Counted from the stretch's first letter, positions 7,883 through 15,607 are shown. The stretch: 15,973 bases of DNA from Pseudomonadota bacterium (GCA_018897415.1 JAHIKR010000234.1:1-15973); one strand, 5' to 3'. Notes: generated by a model not told the origin, from the sequence alone. A program made the numbers and translations.

Positions 7883-8170
7883 ATGGTTGTAGGTATTGGC
7901 ATTATCACATTCAAGCTGCATGACTGCCGCTCATTAAAAAGTAAAAGAAAGATTGTAAAATCTATCATCAGCAAAATACGCAACAATTTTATTGTATCGG
8001 TCGCAGAGGTAGGCTTAAATGACATTCACCAAAAGGCGGAAATAGGCTTCGCAATAGTTGGCAATAACCGGGGGTTGATAAATTCCTGTATCGATAAAAT
8101 TTTTGATCTTGCTGACAGCATAGGACTGGCTGAGCTTATTGATACCGAAATGGAGATTATTAATCTATGA
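7883..8170 (+). CDS. ylxP: DUF503 family protein (YlxP-like)
   Basis: This 95-residue protein begins MVVGIGIITFKLHDCRSLKS and continues with KRKIVKSIISKIRNNF and VSVAEVGLNDIHQKAEIGF. This is the DUF503 pattern of a small alpha/beta protein. In Bacillus subtilis ylxP also sits between infB and rbfA, so position and sequence agree. The molecular function is not established; the setting suggests a role in ribosome assembly or translation. An in-frame TAA at 7868-7870 rules out a longer N-terminus, so ATG 7883 is the first possible ATG. It has no well-placed Shine-Dalgarno, because the upstream gap is filled with the heptamer array. The stop overlaps the rbfA start in ATGA. Confidence 0.88.
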   Translation: MVVGIGIITFKLHDCRSLKSKRKIVKSIISKIRNNFIVSVAEVGLNDIHQKAEIGFAIVGNNRGLINSCIDKIFDLADSIGLAELIDTEMEIINL

Positions 8171-8541
8171 AATCATTTCCACGCTCTGACAGAGTTGGTG
8201 GCCATATACAAAGAGTTCTGTCAGAATTATTGCAAAAAGATATTAAAGACCCTCGCCTTGAGATGGTTACAATTACTGATGTCGAGTTGTCGGATGATTT
8301 AAGAGAAGCCCGTATATATTTCACCACCTCTGCCCCGAAAAACATAAATAGGGCAATGAAAGGCTTTAAAAGCGCTCATGGATATGTAAAACGTATTCTC
8401 GCCAAACATCTTGGTTTGCGCTATATGCCTAATATCGAGTTTTTATATGACGAATCCTTTGATTATGCTTCATACATAGATAAGTTGCTCAAAAGTACAA
8501 AAACAGACAATGAAAAAAATTGTAAACCACCTGAAAAATAG
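8167..8541 (+). CDS. rbfA: 30S ribosome-binding factor RbfA
   Basis: The 124-residue product has the RbfA KH-like fold pattern: RSDRVGGHIQRVLSELLQKD, then DPRLEMVTITDVELSDDL, EARIYFT and a final LRYMPNIEFLYDESFD segment. RbfA binds the 30S subunit during 16S rRNA 5'-end maturation and cold adaptation. The start codon overlaps the ylxP stop (ATGA at 8167-8170), with GGAG at 8152-8155 inside ylxP. This points to translational coupling. The C-terminal tail is hydrophilic and overlaps the next gene by 32 nt. Confidence 0.95.
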   Translation: MKSFPRSDRVGGHIQRVLSELLQKDIKDPRLEMVTITDVELSDDLREARIYFTTSAPKNINRAMKGFKSAHGYVKRILAKHLGLRYMPNIEFLYDESFDYASYIDKLLKSTKTDNEKNCKPPEK

Positions 8542-9484
8542 TAACCATATTATAATTGCTTCCCACGCAAATCCTGATGGAGATGCCATAGGATCCGTGA
8601 TTGCTATGGGACTTGCTCTTGATGTATTGAATAAAAATACAACTCTTTATAACGAAAGCCCTATCCCATCTGCATATAGTTTTTTACCGTCAGTTGAAAG
8701 GATTGAGCGTCAAATTAAAGAAACAAATATCTATGATACCGCAATTATTCTTGACTGCGCAGATTTTCAGCGTATTGGCAAAGTCTCTCCGGTTATTAGC
8801 CAGATACCAGTAATAATAAATATTGATCACCATATAACTAATACCGGATTCGGCAATATTAATCTTATAGATACATCTGCATGCGCTACAGCAGAGATAA
8901 TATATAACCTGTTAATTGAAATGGCTCTCCCTATTAATAACATCGCAATTGCCACTTCAATATATACAGGTATTTTAACTGATACGGGATCGTTTCGTTT
9001 TTCAAATACAAATAAATCTGCTTTCGCTATCTGTGAAAAAATGGTTGAAGCTGGAGTTGACCCATATAATGTGGCCCAGCACGTTTATGGTAGATACTCT
9101 CTTGGACGGATAAAGCTTCTAAATATGGCGCTTGAATCTATTGAAATTTCAAATAACGGTAAAATGTCCATGATGACATTAACAAAAAGCATGCTTGATG
9201 AAACTGGAACACAGCCCGAGGACATAGACGGTCTTATCAATTATGCAAAAAGCATAGAGAATGTTAAAGTAGCCGTACTTATACATGAATTATCAAATGG
9301 AAAAGGAATATCAGTAAAACCTAACCATTACCATGTTAGCCTCCGTTCTAATGGGACGGTTGATGTGGCTGCAATAGCCGGTTCGTTCGGCGGCGGCGGG
9401 CATAACAAGGCTGCAGGATTCAGTATTGAATCAACGCTATCTAATATAAAAACACAGATGTTAAACATTGCTGTCGAACTTTGA
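8510..9484 (+). CDS. nrnA: DHH/DHHA1 phosphoesterase, NrnA-like oligoribonuclease/pAp phosphatase
   Basis: The 324-residue product shows the DHH-family metal-binding motifs in order: H19-x3-D23-x-D25 (SHANPDGDAIGS), D82 (ILDCADFQRIG), DHH at 106-108, and the DTGSFRFSNT segment. A DHHA1 domain ends in GGGGH (294-298). This size and layout match NrnA, which degrades very short RNAs and dephosphorylates 3'-phosphoadenosine 5'-phosphate. pAp removal is useful in sulfur-metabolising cells, but that use is inferred. The ATG lies 32 nt inside rbfA in another frame, and no later ATG precedes the first metal motif. The gene is commonly found between rbfA and truB in several phyla. Confidence 0.92.
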   Translation: MKKIVNHLKNSNHIIIASHANPDGDAIGSVIAMGLALDVLNKNTTLYNESPIPSAYSFLPSVERIERQIKETNIYDTAIILDCADFQRIGKVSPVISQIPVIINIDHHITNTGFGNINLIDTSACATAEIIYNLLIEMALPINNIAIATSIYTGILTDTGSFRFSNTNKSAFAICEKMVEAGVDPYNVAQHVYGRYSLGRIKLLNMALESIEISNNGKMSMMTLTKSMLDETGTQPEDIDGLINYAKSIENVKVAVLIHELSNGKGISVKPNHYHVSLRSNGTVDVAAIAGSFGGGGHNKAAGFSIESTLSNIKTQMLNIAVEL

Positions 9485-9501
9485 TGTATAAAATTTATGC
9501 T

Positions 9502-9525
9502 AACCCTGGACCCTGAATCCTGAAC
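9502..9525 (-). repeat. Degenerate heptanucleotide array (reverse orientation)
   Basis: The nrnA-truB gap contains, on the + strand, AAC followed by CCTGGAC, CCTGAAT and CCTGAAC. These are three full units and one partial unit of a 7-bp repeat whose consensus CCTGAAC is the reverse complement of GTTCAGG at 7837-7864. Two units carry one substitution each, so this array looks older than the first. It ends 12 nt before the truB ATG and leaves no recognisable Shine-Dalgarno. Confidence 0.85.
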
Positions 9526-9537
9526 CTTTTTACATAT

Positions 9538-10446
9538 ATGAACAATGAATTAAATGGAGTTATAGTTATAGATAAGCCCGCAAATATAACTTCAGCAAAA
9601 GTTGTGGCCATTATAAAAAAACTACTTGCAGCCAAGAAAGTCGGACATGCGGGAACTCTTGATCCAGAGGCAACGGGTGTTCTGTTATGCTGCATTAATA
9701 AAGCAACAAAATTAGCCGGATTTTTTTTAACAGGCACCAAAAAATATGAGGCCGTACTGCATCTGGGAGTGGAAACAGACACTCAGGATGCCACCGGAAA
9801 GATTACCTCTACAAGTAATGAACTGGACTTTACTGAAAAAACAATTCAAGCTGTATTCAGACAATTTGAAGGGACTATAGAACAGGTTCCACCTGCTTTT
9901 TCAGCTTTAAAGCACAAGGGAACGCCATTATATAAGTTTGCAAGAAAAGGTAACTTTGTCAGAAAATCTTCAAGAAATGTTTTTATATCTTATAACAAAA
10001 TACTTAAGATCAATATGCCTTTTATAAGTTTTGAGGCATGCTGTTCTTCAGGTACATATATAAGGACTCTATGTTCAGATATAGGCAAGGAACTTGGCTG
10101 CGGTGGACATCTTAATAAACTTAGAAGAATTGAAAGCAGTGGATTTACAATTAATGAAGCTGTAACCTTATCAGAGCTGGAACAACTGGTTTCAACCGGG
10201 GCAATTAAAGACAAAATAATATCAATGTCAGATGCCTTGCGAAATATGCCAGAATATATAGCCAATGAATTTCTGACAGAAAAAATAAAGCATGGTATTG
10301 TATTAACAAAAAAAGAGTTTATGCCACGAAAAACAGATAACTCAAAAGAATTCATCAAGATTATTGATAAAAACAACAATCTTGTTGCAGTAGTTAAATT
10401 CAAAAAAGAAAATAACAGATATAATTACTGCTGTGTTTTCAATTAA
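9538..10446 (+). CDS. truB: tRNA pseudouridine(55) synthase TruB
   Basis: The 302-residue product has the TruB signatures NGVIVIDKPANITS and KVGHAGTLDPEATGVL, with catalytic Asp42 in GTLDP. Further marks are the KKYEAVLHLGVETDTQDATG segment and SGTYIRTLCSDIG. A short PUA-like C-terminal region follows (about 245-302). It converts U55 to pseudouridine in the T loop of tRNAs and also acts as a tRNA-folding chaperone. An in-frame TGA at 9514-9516 limits the N-terminus; ATG 9538 is the only ATG before the core. There is no Shine-Dalgarno in front of it, only repeat remnants and CTTTTTACATAT. Confidence 0.95.
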   Translation: MNNELNGVIVIDKPANITSAKVVAIIKKLLAAKKVGHAGTLDPEATGVLLCCINKATKLAGFFLTGTKKYEAVLHLGVETDTQDATGKITSTSNELDFTEKTIQAVFRQFEGTIEQVPPAFSALKHKGTPLYKFARKGNFVRKSSRNVFISYNKILKINMPFISFEACCSSGTYIRTLCSDIGKELGCGGHLNKLRRIESSGFTINEAVTLSELEQLVSTGAIKDKIISMSDALRNMPEYIANEFLTEKIKHGIVLTKKEFMPRKTDNSKEFIKIIDKNNNLVAVVKFKKENNRYNYCCVFN

Positions 10447-10475
10447 AACTTATTTAAAAATAGGAGGCGAAAAAA

Positions 10476-10745
10476 GTGGTGTTAACTGTAGAAGATAAAA
10501 AGAAGCTTATCGAGCAATATAAACTGCACGAAACAGATACTGGTTCACCTGAGGTTCAAATCGGCCTTTTAACTCATCGTATTTCTTATCTTACTGAGCA
10601 TTTAAAGGTTCATAATAAAGATCATCACTCCCGAAGGGGTTTATTGATTTTAGTTGGCAGACGCCGTAAATTATTAAATTACGTAAAAAATAACGATATA
10701 AAACGATATCGGACGATAATTGCTGACCTAGGGCTTAGAAGATAG
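10476..10745 (+). CDS. rpsO: 30S ribosomal protein S15
   Basis: The 89-residue product matches S15 throughout, including HETDTGSPEVQIGLLTHRI, KDHHSRRGLLILVGRRRKLL and the final LGLRR. S15 is a primary 16S rRNA-binding protein that organises the platform of the 30S subunit. A perfect AGGAGG (10462-10467) lies 8 nt before GTG 10476. A second in-frame GTG follows immediately (10479) and would give 88 aa. The first has better spacing. It starts 29 nt after truB and precedes pnp, as in E. coli. Confidence 0.97.
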   Translation: MVLTVEDKKKLIEQYKLHETDTGSPEVQIGLLTHRISYLTEHLKVHNKDHHSRRGLLILVGRRRKLLNYVKNNDIKRYRTIIADLGLRR

Positions 10746-10815
10746 GTACTAGGAATAAAAACACATACTTCTAATTAATTAGTTTTGGTTATTTTATGAT
10801 TAGTTATACAAATAT

Positions 10816-10854
10816 ACAACAAGTTCTGGACAGTTATTTATTTGAAGTTGTTGT
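10816..10854 (+). promoter_or_regulatory. Hairpin in the pnp 5' leader
   Basis: ACAACAA (10816-10822) pairs with TTGTTGT (10848-10854). After one G.G mismatch, TTC (10824-10826) pairs with GAA (10844-10846). This gives a 10-pair stem around a 17-nt loop. It ends 2 nt before the pnp Shine-Dalgarno (GGAG 10857-10860). E. coli pnp mRNA has a leader stem-loop at the corresponding place that RNase III cuts and PNPase uses for autoregulation. A similar role here is inferred. The 121-nt rpsO-pnp gap also holds the 12-nt palindrome CTAATTAATTAG (10771-10782) followed by T-rich sequence, too weak to call a terminator. Confidence 0.5.
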
Positions 10855-10866
10855 TTGGAGATAAAT

Positions 10867-12966
10867 ATGGAAAACTTACTTAAAACAGAAGTCGGCGGAA
10901 AGACTTTTAGTATACAGACCGGCAAGGTCGCAAAACAGGCTTCTGGTTCAGTCATGGTTCAATATGGAGATACTATTGTATTGGTTTCAGTTGTATCATC
11001 TCATGAGGAGAAAACAGCGGATTTCTTACCACTTACAGTTGAATATCAGGAAAAGATTTATGCAGCAGGTCGGATACCGGGTAATTATTTCAGACGTGAA
11101 ATTGGAAGACCCTCTGAAAAAGAAACATTAACCGCCCGCCTTATTGATCGACCCATCAGGCCTCTTTTCCCTAAAAAATACCGCAACGAAACTCAAGTTA
11201 TTGCTATAGTACTATCCATGGATCAGGAAAATGATCCTGATATCCTGGCAATGATAGGAGCTTCTGCTGCGCTTGAAATATCAGATATTCCATTTGAAGG
11301 CCCAATTGCATCTGTACGTGTAGGGCGCATAGATGGTGAATTAATAATTAATCCAACAATCAGCGAATGTGAAAAGAGTGATCTTAATATCATCGTTGCA
11401 GGTTCAAAAACCGGCGTAGTAATGGTTGAAGGCGGAGGCAATTTAATAAGCGAAGAAGATATGCTTGAAGCCATATTCTTTGGTCATAAAGAAATGCAAC
11501 CGGTCATAGATTTACAAGTAAAACTAAAAGAGATTGCCGGGGTACCCAAAAGCCCCTTCTCTCCCCCTGAAAAAGACGAAATACTGGTAAAAAAAGTTGA
11601 GGCAGCAGCCTATTCAAAATTTCGTGAAGCAATACTTATACCCGAAAAAATTAAACGTCGAACCGCCCTTCGTAATGCTAAATCTGAGATATTTGAAAAT
11701 CTTGGTGAAGAATACGCTGATCGCAGGGAAGAAGTCTATGATATTTTTAAGGACTTACAAAAATCAATTTGCAGAGAACTTATCCTGAAAGAAGGACGTA
11801 GAATTGATAACAGGAAATTTGATGAAATAAGACCAATCACTTGTGAAGTCGGCGTTCTGCCAAGACCGCACGGCAGTGCCCTGTTTACAAGAGGAGAAAC
11901 CCAGGTATTAGGAATTATGACTCTTGGTTCAGGTCCGGATGAACAAAGGGTTGAAACACTTAGCGGGGAAGAACTCAGGCCATTCATCCTTCATTACAAT
12001 TTTCCGCCTTATTCGGTCGGTGAAGTAAAGCGAATTGGCGGCCCGAGCCGAAGAGATATAGGCCATGGGGGACTGTCAACCAGAGCTATTGAAAAAGTGC
12101 TTCCAGATAAAGAAGAGTTTGATTATACAGTTCGTATAGTATCAGAAGTGCTGGAGTCAAACGGCTCTTCATCGATGGGAACTGTATGTTCAGGAATCCT
12201 TGCTCTTATGGACGGAGGAGTCCCAATTAAAGCACCTGTTTCCGGGATTGCAATGGGACTTGTAAAAGAAGGGGATAATGTGATTATCTTGTCAGATATA
12301 CTTGGCGATGAAGATCAAACTGGAGACATGGATTTTAAGGTCGCCGGCACACGTGATGGCATAACAGCCTTACAGATGGATATTAAAATTCACGAACTTT
12401 CAAGGGATATAATGCGGAAGGCTCTTGAGCAGGCCCGCACAGGCAGGCTTTTTATTCTTGATAAGATGCTGGAAGTTCTAAAGGAACCCCGCGAGGAAAT
12501 TTCCCCTCATGCTCCAAAAATAATTACCATAAAGATTAATCCTGACAAGATACGAGAAATAATAGGGCCTGGCGGGAAAACCATTCGGGCAATGCAGAGT
12601 GAAACAAATACCAGAATAGAAATAGATGACTCGGGCATTGTTAAAATTGCCGCTGTTTCCGAAAAAGACGCGGATGCAGCATTAGAAAAGATCAAGGAGA
12701 TCATAAGAGAACCCGAGGTCGGAGCTATTTATGAAGGTACTGTCGTAAAGATAATGGACTTTGGGGCATTTGTTCAGATAATGCCCAATGTGGATGGACT
12801 TGTGCATATTTCACAACTTGCTCCACATCGCGTAGCAAAAGTGTCAGATATAGTTAAGGAAGGAGACAAAATAAAGGTTAAGGTTCTTGAAGTAACAACA
12901 GACGGAAAGATACGCCTAAGTCGCAAAGCTGTTCTGGAAGAGAAAAATGGACCAAACAGTAACTAA
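10867..12966 (+). CDS. pnp: Polyribonucleotide nucleotidyltransferase (PNPase)
   Basis: The 699-residue product contains two RNase PH-like domains joined by an all-helical linker. The second PH domain holds HGSALFTRGETQ and the GTRDGITALQMDIK catalytic segment. A KH domain with GPGGK (567-571) and an S1 domain from about residue 619 (YEGTVVKIMDFGAFV) follow. It degrades RNA 3' to 5' by phosphorolysis and is usually a trimer. The frame is open to a TTG at 10855, but that TTG lies in the ribosome binding site itself. GGAG (10857-10860) sits 6 nt before ATG 10867, so the ATG is chosen. The last 20 nt overlap the peptidase gene. Confidence 0.97.
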   Translation: MENLLKTEVGGKTFSIQTGKVAKQASGSVMVQYGDTIVLVSVVSSHEEKTADFLPLTVEYQEKIYAAGRIPGNYFRREIGRPSEKETLTARLIDRPIRPLFPKKYRNETQVIAIVLSMDQENDPDILAMIGASAALEISDIPFEGPIASVRVGRIDGELIINPTISECEKSDLNIIVAGSKTGVVMVEGGGNLISEEDMLEAIFFGHKEMQPVIDLQVKLKEIAGVPKSPFSPPEKDEILVKKVEAAAYSKFREAILIPEKIKRRTALRNAKSEIFENLGEEYADRREEVYDIFKDLQKSICRELILKEGRRIDNRKFDEIRPITCEVGVLPRPHGSALFTRGETQVLGIMTLGSGPDEQRVETLSGEELRPFILHYNFPPYSVGEVKRIGGPSRRDIGHGGLSTRAIEKVLPDKEEFDYTVRIVSEVLESNGSSSMGTVCSGILALMDGGVPIKAPVSGIAMGLVKEGDNVIILSDILGDEDQTGDMDFKVAGTRDGITALQMDIKIHELSRDIMRKALEQARTGRLFILDKMLEVLKEPREEISPHAPKIITIKINPDKIREIIGPGGKTIRAMQSETNTRIEIDDSGIVKIAAVSEKDADAALEKIKEIIREPEVGAIYEGTVVKIMDFGAFVQIMPNVDGLVHISQLAPHRVAKVSDIVKEGDKIKVKVLEVTTDGKIRLSRKAVLEEKNGPNSN

Positions 12967-14218
12967 AACCACCCTTAACAACGGCATCAGGATTTTATCC
13001 AAAAAAATACCCCACGCGCGCAGTATTTCAATGGGAGTCTGGGTTAATGTTGGGGCCAGGGATGAAACTCTATCAGAAAATGGGCTTTCCCATTTTATTG
13101 AACACATGATCTTTAAGGGGACAAAAAAACGGTCAGCTCTTCAGATAGCCAAGGAATTTGATTCTATCGGCGGGAATACGAATGCCTTTACAACCATGGA
13201 AAATACTTGCTACCATGCAAAAGTAATGGACACGCACTTGGAAACTATGGTTGATATTCTTTCCGATATATTTCTATACTCAACATTCGCATCAATAGAG
13301 GTTGAAAAAGAGCGAGCAGTTATATTCCAGGAAATTGGAATGACCGAAGATACTCCAGAAGAATACATCCACATACTTTTAGGAAATACTTGCTGGGGCG
13401 ATAACCCTTTGGGGCGATCAATACTTGGTTCTCGAGAGAACATTTTAAGTTTCGATTCTGAAACTATTAGGGGATTTTTTTCCCGGCTTTATCAGCCCAA
13501 ACGCATCTTGATATCTGTCGCAGGAAACATGGAGCATGATCACTTTGTCAACTTAGTGGGGCAACAATTTGAATCGATTAATCCAAGTGATAGCTTCCCT
13601 GTCCGTGTAACCCCAACTGGCCAATCTAAGGTTGTCATTCATTCCAAAGATCTTGAGCAGGTTCATATCTGCATGGGCACAAAAGGTTTATCAATTACCG
13701 ATCCAAAGCGTTATGCCTTTTCACTGATTAATACCATACTCGGTGGGAACATGAGTTCAAGGCTTTTCCAGGAAATTCGTGAAAATAGAGGGCTCGCCTA
13801 CTCTGTCTACTCTTTTATATCATCTCATGTTGATACAGGTATGTGCGGAGTCTACGTTGGGGTCGATCCTAAAAATGCTAAAGAAACCATAGAAGTCATC
13901 CTAAATGAGATATTTAAACTTAAAAAAATAGCTGTTGACTCAACCGAGCTGCAAAGTGCAAAGGAATATACAAAAGGCAACCTTATGCTTGCATTAGAAA
14001 GTATTGACAGTCAAATGGTTCGGTTAGCGCAGAATGAAATCCATTTTGGGCGTCATATTCCTCTCCAGGAAGTTGTGAATAAAATTGAAGAAGTCAAAGT
14101 GGATGATATTATTGATTTAGCATCAACTCTTTTTGGCGATGACCAGATTGCAATTACTTTACTGGGACCTGTTACCGACAAAAAGTTATACGATGATATA
14201 TTAAGTATTAAAAATTAA
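12947..14218 (+). CDS. M16-family zinc metallopeptidase (processing-peptidase type)
   Basis: The 423-residue product has the inverted zinc motif HxxEH at 49-53 (HFIEH), with the third ligand Glu129 exactly 76 residues later. E122 in VEKERAVIFQE is also conserved. The second half carries the R278-ENRGLAYSVY motif typical of a complete M16B protein with two homologous halves. No signal peptide is visible, so it is probably cytoplasmic. A homologue (ymxG/mlpA) lies near pnp in Bacillus. The substrate is unknown. It starts inside the pnp end (20-nt overlap) with GGAAG (12936-12940) 6 nt upstream, which suggests coupling to pnp. Confidence 0.93.
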   Translation: MDQTVTKTTLNNGIRILSKKIPHARSISMGVWVNVGARDETLSENGLSHFIEHMIFKGTKKRSALQIAKEFDSIGGNTNAFTTMENTCYHAKVMDTHLETMVDILSDIFLYSTFASIEVEKERAVIFQEIGMTEDTPEEYIHILLGNTCWGDNPLGRSILGSRENILSFDSETIRGFFSRLYQPKRILISVAGNMEHDHFVNLVGQQFESINPSDSFPVRVTPTGQSKVVIHSKDLEQVHICMGTKGLSITDPKRYAFSLINTILGGNMSSRLFQEIRENRGLAYSVYSFISSHVDTGMCGVYVGVDPKNAKETIEVILNEIFKLKKIAVDSTELQSAKEYTKGNLMLALESIDSQMVRLAQNEIHFGRHIPLQEVVNKIEEVKVDDIIDLASTLFGDDQIAITLLGPVTDKKLYDDILSIKN

Positions 14219-14221
14219 TTT

Positions 14222-14680
14222 ATGAATCATATCCCCACTATAAAACTGCTCCGTATCAGGCCGGACGATGATGCAGATATTCCTCTTCCGAGTTACATGA
14301 CTCCACAGTCTGCGGGGATGGATATATATACGGCCATCAAAGAAGATATTGTCCTTGAAAAAGGTGAAATCGCTTTGATTCCCACAGGCTTTGCCATGGC
14401 CATTCCAGAAGGTTTTGAAGCTCAGATCCGTCCAAGAAGCGGATTGGCGGTTAAGCACGGTATTGGCATTATAAATTCACCCGGTACAATTGACTCTGAC
14501 TATCGAGGAGAAGTAATGATCCCGGCTATAAATCTCGGCAATAAAAATTATACTCTCAGAAGAGGTGACAGAATAGCCCAGATGATCATAAAAAGAGTTT
14601 ATCATGCCAGGATTGAAGTTGTAGAACAATTAGATACAACTGTTCGCAACACCGGAGGATTCGGACACACCGGAATATAA
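14222..14680 (+). CDS. dut: dUTP diphosphatase (dUTPase)
   Basis: The 152-residue product has all five dUTPase motifs: SAGMDIYT (30-37), PRSGLA (71-76), the uracil-pocket and catalytic segment GTIDSDYRGE with Asp91, RGDRIAQMII, and the C-terminal P-loop-like arm RNTGGFGHTG (142-151). It hydrolyses dUTP to dUMP and pyrophosphate as a homotrimer, which keeps uracil out of DNA and feeds dTMP synthesis. The ATG is 3 nt after the peptidase stop with no Shine-Dalgarno, so translation probably depends on coupling. Confidence 0.96.
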   Translation: MNHIPTIKLLRIRPDDDADIPLPSYMTPQSAGMDIYTAIKEDIVLEKGEIALIPTGFAMAIPEGFEAQIRPRSGLAVKHGIGIINSPGTIDSDYRGEVMIPAINLGNKNYTLRRGDRIAQMIIKRVYHARIEVVEQLDTTVRNTGGFGHTGI

Positions 14681-14688
14681 GATCGGGA

Positions 14689-14704
14689 TTAGTGGTCAGT
14701 GGTG
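14689..14704 (+). repeat. Two copies of a second 7-bp unit (TTAGTGG, TCAGTGG)
   Basis: TTAGTGG (14689-14695) and TCAGTGG (14696-14702) are adjacent 7-mers differing by one base, followed by TG. They lie a few bases before the AACCGTG array. With only two copies this may be chance, but the period matches the neighbouring array. Confidence 0.35.
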
Positions 14705-14710
14705 GGAACA

Positions 14711-14752
14711 AACCGTGAACCGTGAACCGTGAACCGTGAACCGTGAACCGTG
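14711..14752 (-). repeat. Heptanucleotide tandem array, (AACCGTG)x6
   Basis: Six perfect copies of AACCGTG on the + strand fill most of the gap between dut and the hydrolase gene. Read on the - strand the unit is GTTCACG, one base different from GTTCAGG at 7837-7864. Every unit contains GTGA, so on the + strand each reading frame meets TGA every 21 nt, while the - strand stays open. The GTG of the last unit (14750-14752) is the start codon of the downstream gene. Confidence 0.97.
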
Positions 14753-15541
14753 AATAAGGATTCCAACTATAATTTTGCAGTATGCATGCTGGCAAGCGGC
14801 AGCAAGGGAAATGCTATTTTTATTTCCAACGGTTCCACCTCAATACTTGTTGATGCAGGTCTTTCAGGAATAGAAATTGAACGAAGGCTAAGATCAGCAG
14901 GCCTTAATCCTGTGGATCTTGATGCTATAATTGTATCTCACGAACACACCGACCATATTCAGAGTGTGGGAGTTCTTTCACGCCGATTTGACCTGCCTGT
15001 TTATATGAACAGCAAAACAAGAAAAGCTGCTTCTTCTCAATTAAAAAGCATTAAAGATATAAGAAACTTTGAGTGCGGTTCAGCGTTTATGTTAAAAACT
15101 ATGGCCCTGCATCCATTTTCAATATCCCATGATGCAGAAGATCCTGCTGGTTTCACTATAAAACAAAACGGTTCAAAGATCGGCATCGCAACAGACCTTG
15201 GAATAGCAACCTCAATGGTTAAAGAACATCTTAAAGACTGCTCGTTACTGATCCTTGAAGCAAACCATGATCGGACTATGCTCGCAAACGGGCCATATTC
15301 CTGGCCCCTAAAACAACGTATCAAAAGCCGAACCGGACACCTTTCAAACGATGATTCGAAAAATCTTTTAAATAAAATCAAACACGATAAACTGGAACAC
15401 GTAATTCTGGCCCACCTTAGCGAAATAAATAATACCCCTGAAAAAGCATTAAGTGTTGCAGGGCAGGCTCTTGATAATATTGATACCAAGCTTAGCGTTG
15501 CTTCGCAGTATGAATCCGGTGGGTTAGTGTACGTTAAATAG
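14750..15541 (+). CDS. MBL-fold metallo-hydrolase, YycJ-like
   Basis: The 263-residue product begins with the LASGSKGN segment (14-21) typical of the YycJ/WalJ-like subgroup. VDAGLS (34-39) follows, then the metal-binding HxHxDH motif at 64-69 (HEHTDH). Later metal-site candidates are SISHDAEDPAGF, ATDLG, and AHLSEINNTP near the end. It should bind two metal ions and act as a phosphodiesterase or nuclease, but the substrate is not known. An in-frame TGA at 14744-14746 leaves GTG 14750 as the first usable start. The next ATG (codon 13, 14786) would remove a strand that leads into the conserved segment. The start codon lies in the last unit of the heptamer array, with no Shine-Dalgarno. Confidence 0.9.
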   Translation: MNKDSNYNFAVCMLASGSKGNAIFISNGSTSILVDAGLSGIEIERRLRSAGLNPVDLDAIIVSHEHTDHIQSVGVLSRRFDLPVYMNSKTRKAASSQLKSIKDIRNFECGSAFMLKTMALHPFSISHDAEDPAGFTIKQNGSKIGIATDLGIATSMVKEHLKDCSLLILEANHDRTMLANGPYSWPLKQRIKSRTGHLSNDDSKNLLNKIKHDKLEHVILAHLSEINNTPEKALSVAGQALDNIDTKLSVASQYESGGLVYVK

Positions 15542-15607
15542 ATTGACGGTGAAAAAACTCAACTTACTTATCCCGTTATATTCAAACAAACTTTTCGAGG
15601 TATTCTC

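Noticed and set aside
10771..10790. Palindrome CTAATTAATTAG with T-rich tail after rpsO as a terminator
   Set aside because: The stem is only four AT-rich pairs, too unstable for an intrinsic terminator.
10855..10866. TTG start for PNPase four codons upstream
   Set aside because: The TTG overlaps the GGAG ribosome binding site; ATG 10867 has proper spacing and gives the usual PNPase N-terminus.
14586..14795. Minus-strand reading frame with SRFTVHG repeats
   Set aside because: It is a translation of the (GTTCACG)n array flanked by dut and hydrolase antisense sequence, with no independent gene signal.
15543..15570. Possible alr promoter (TTGACG followed by TACTTA)
   Set aside because: The -35 match is good, but no acceptable -10 box lies at 16-18 bp spacing, and the gap is short enough for operon read-through.
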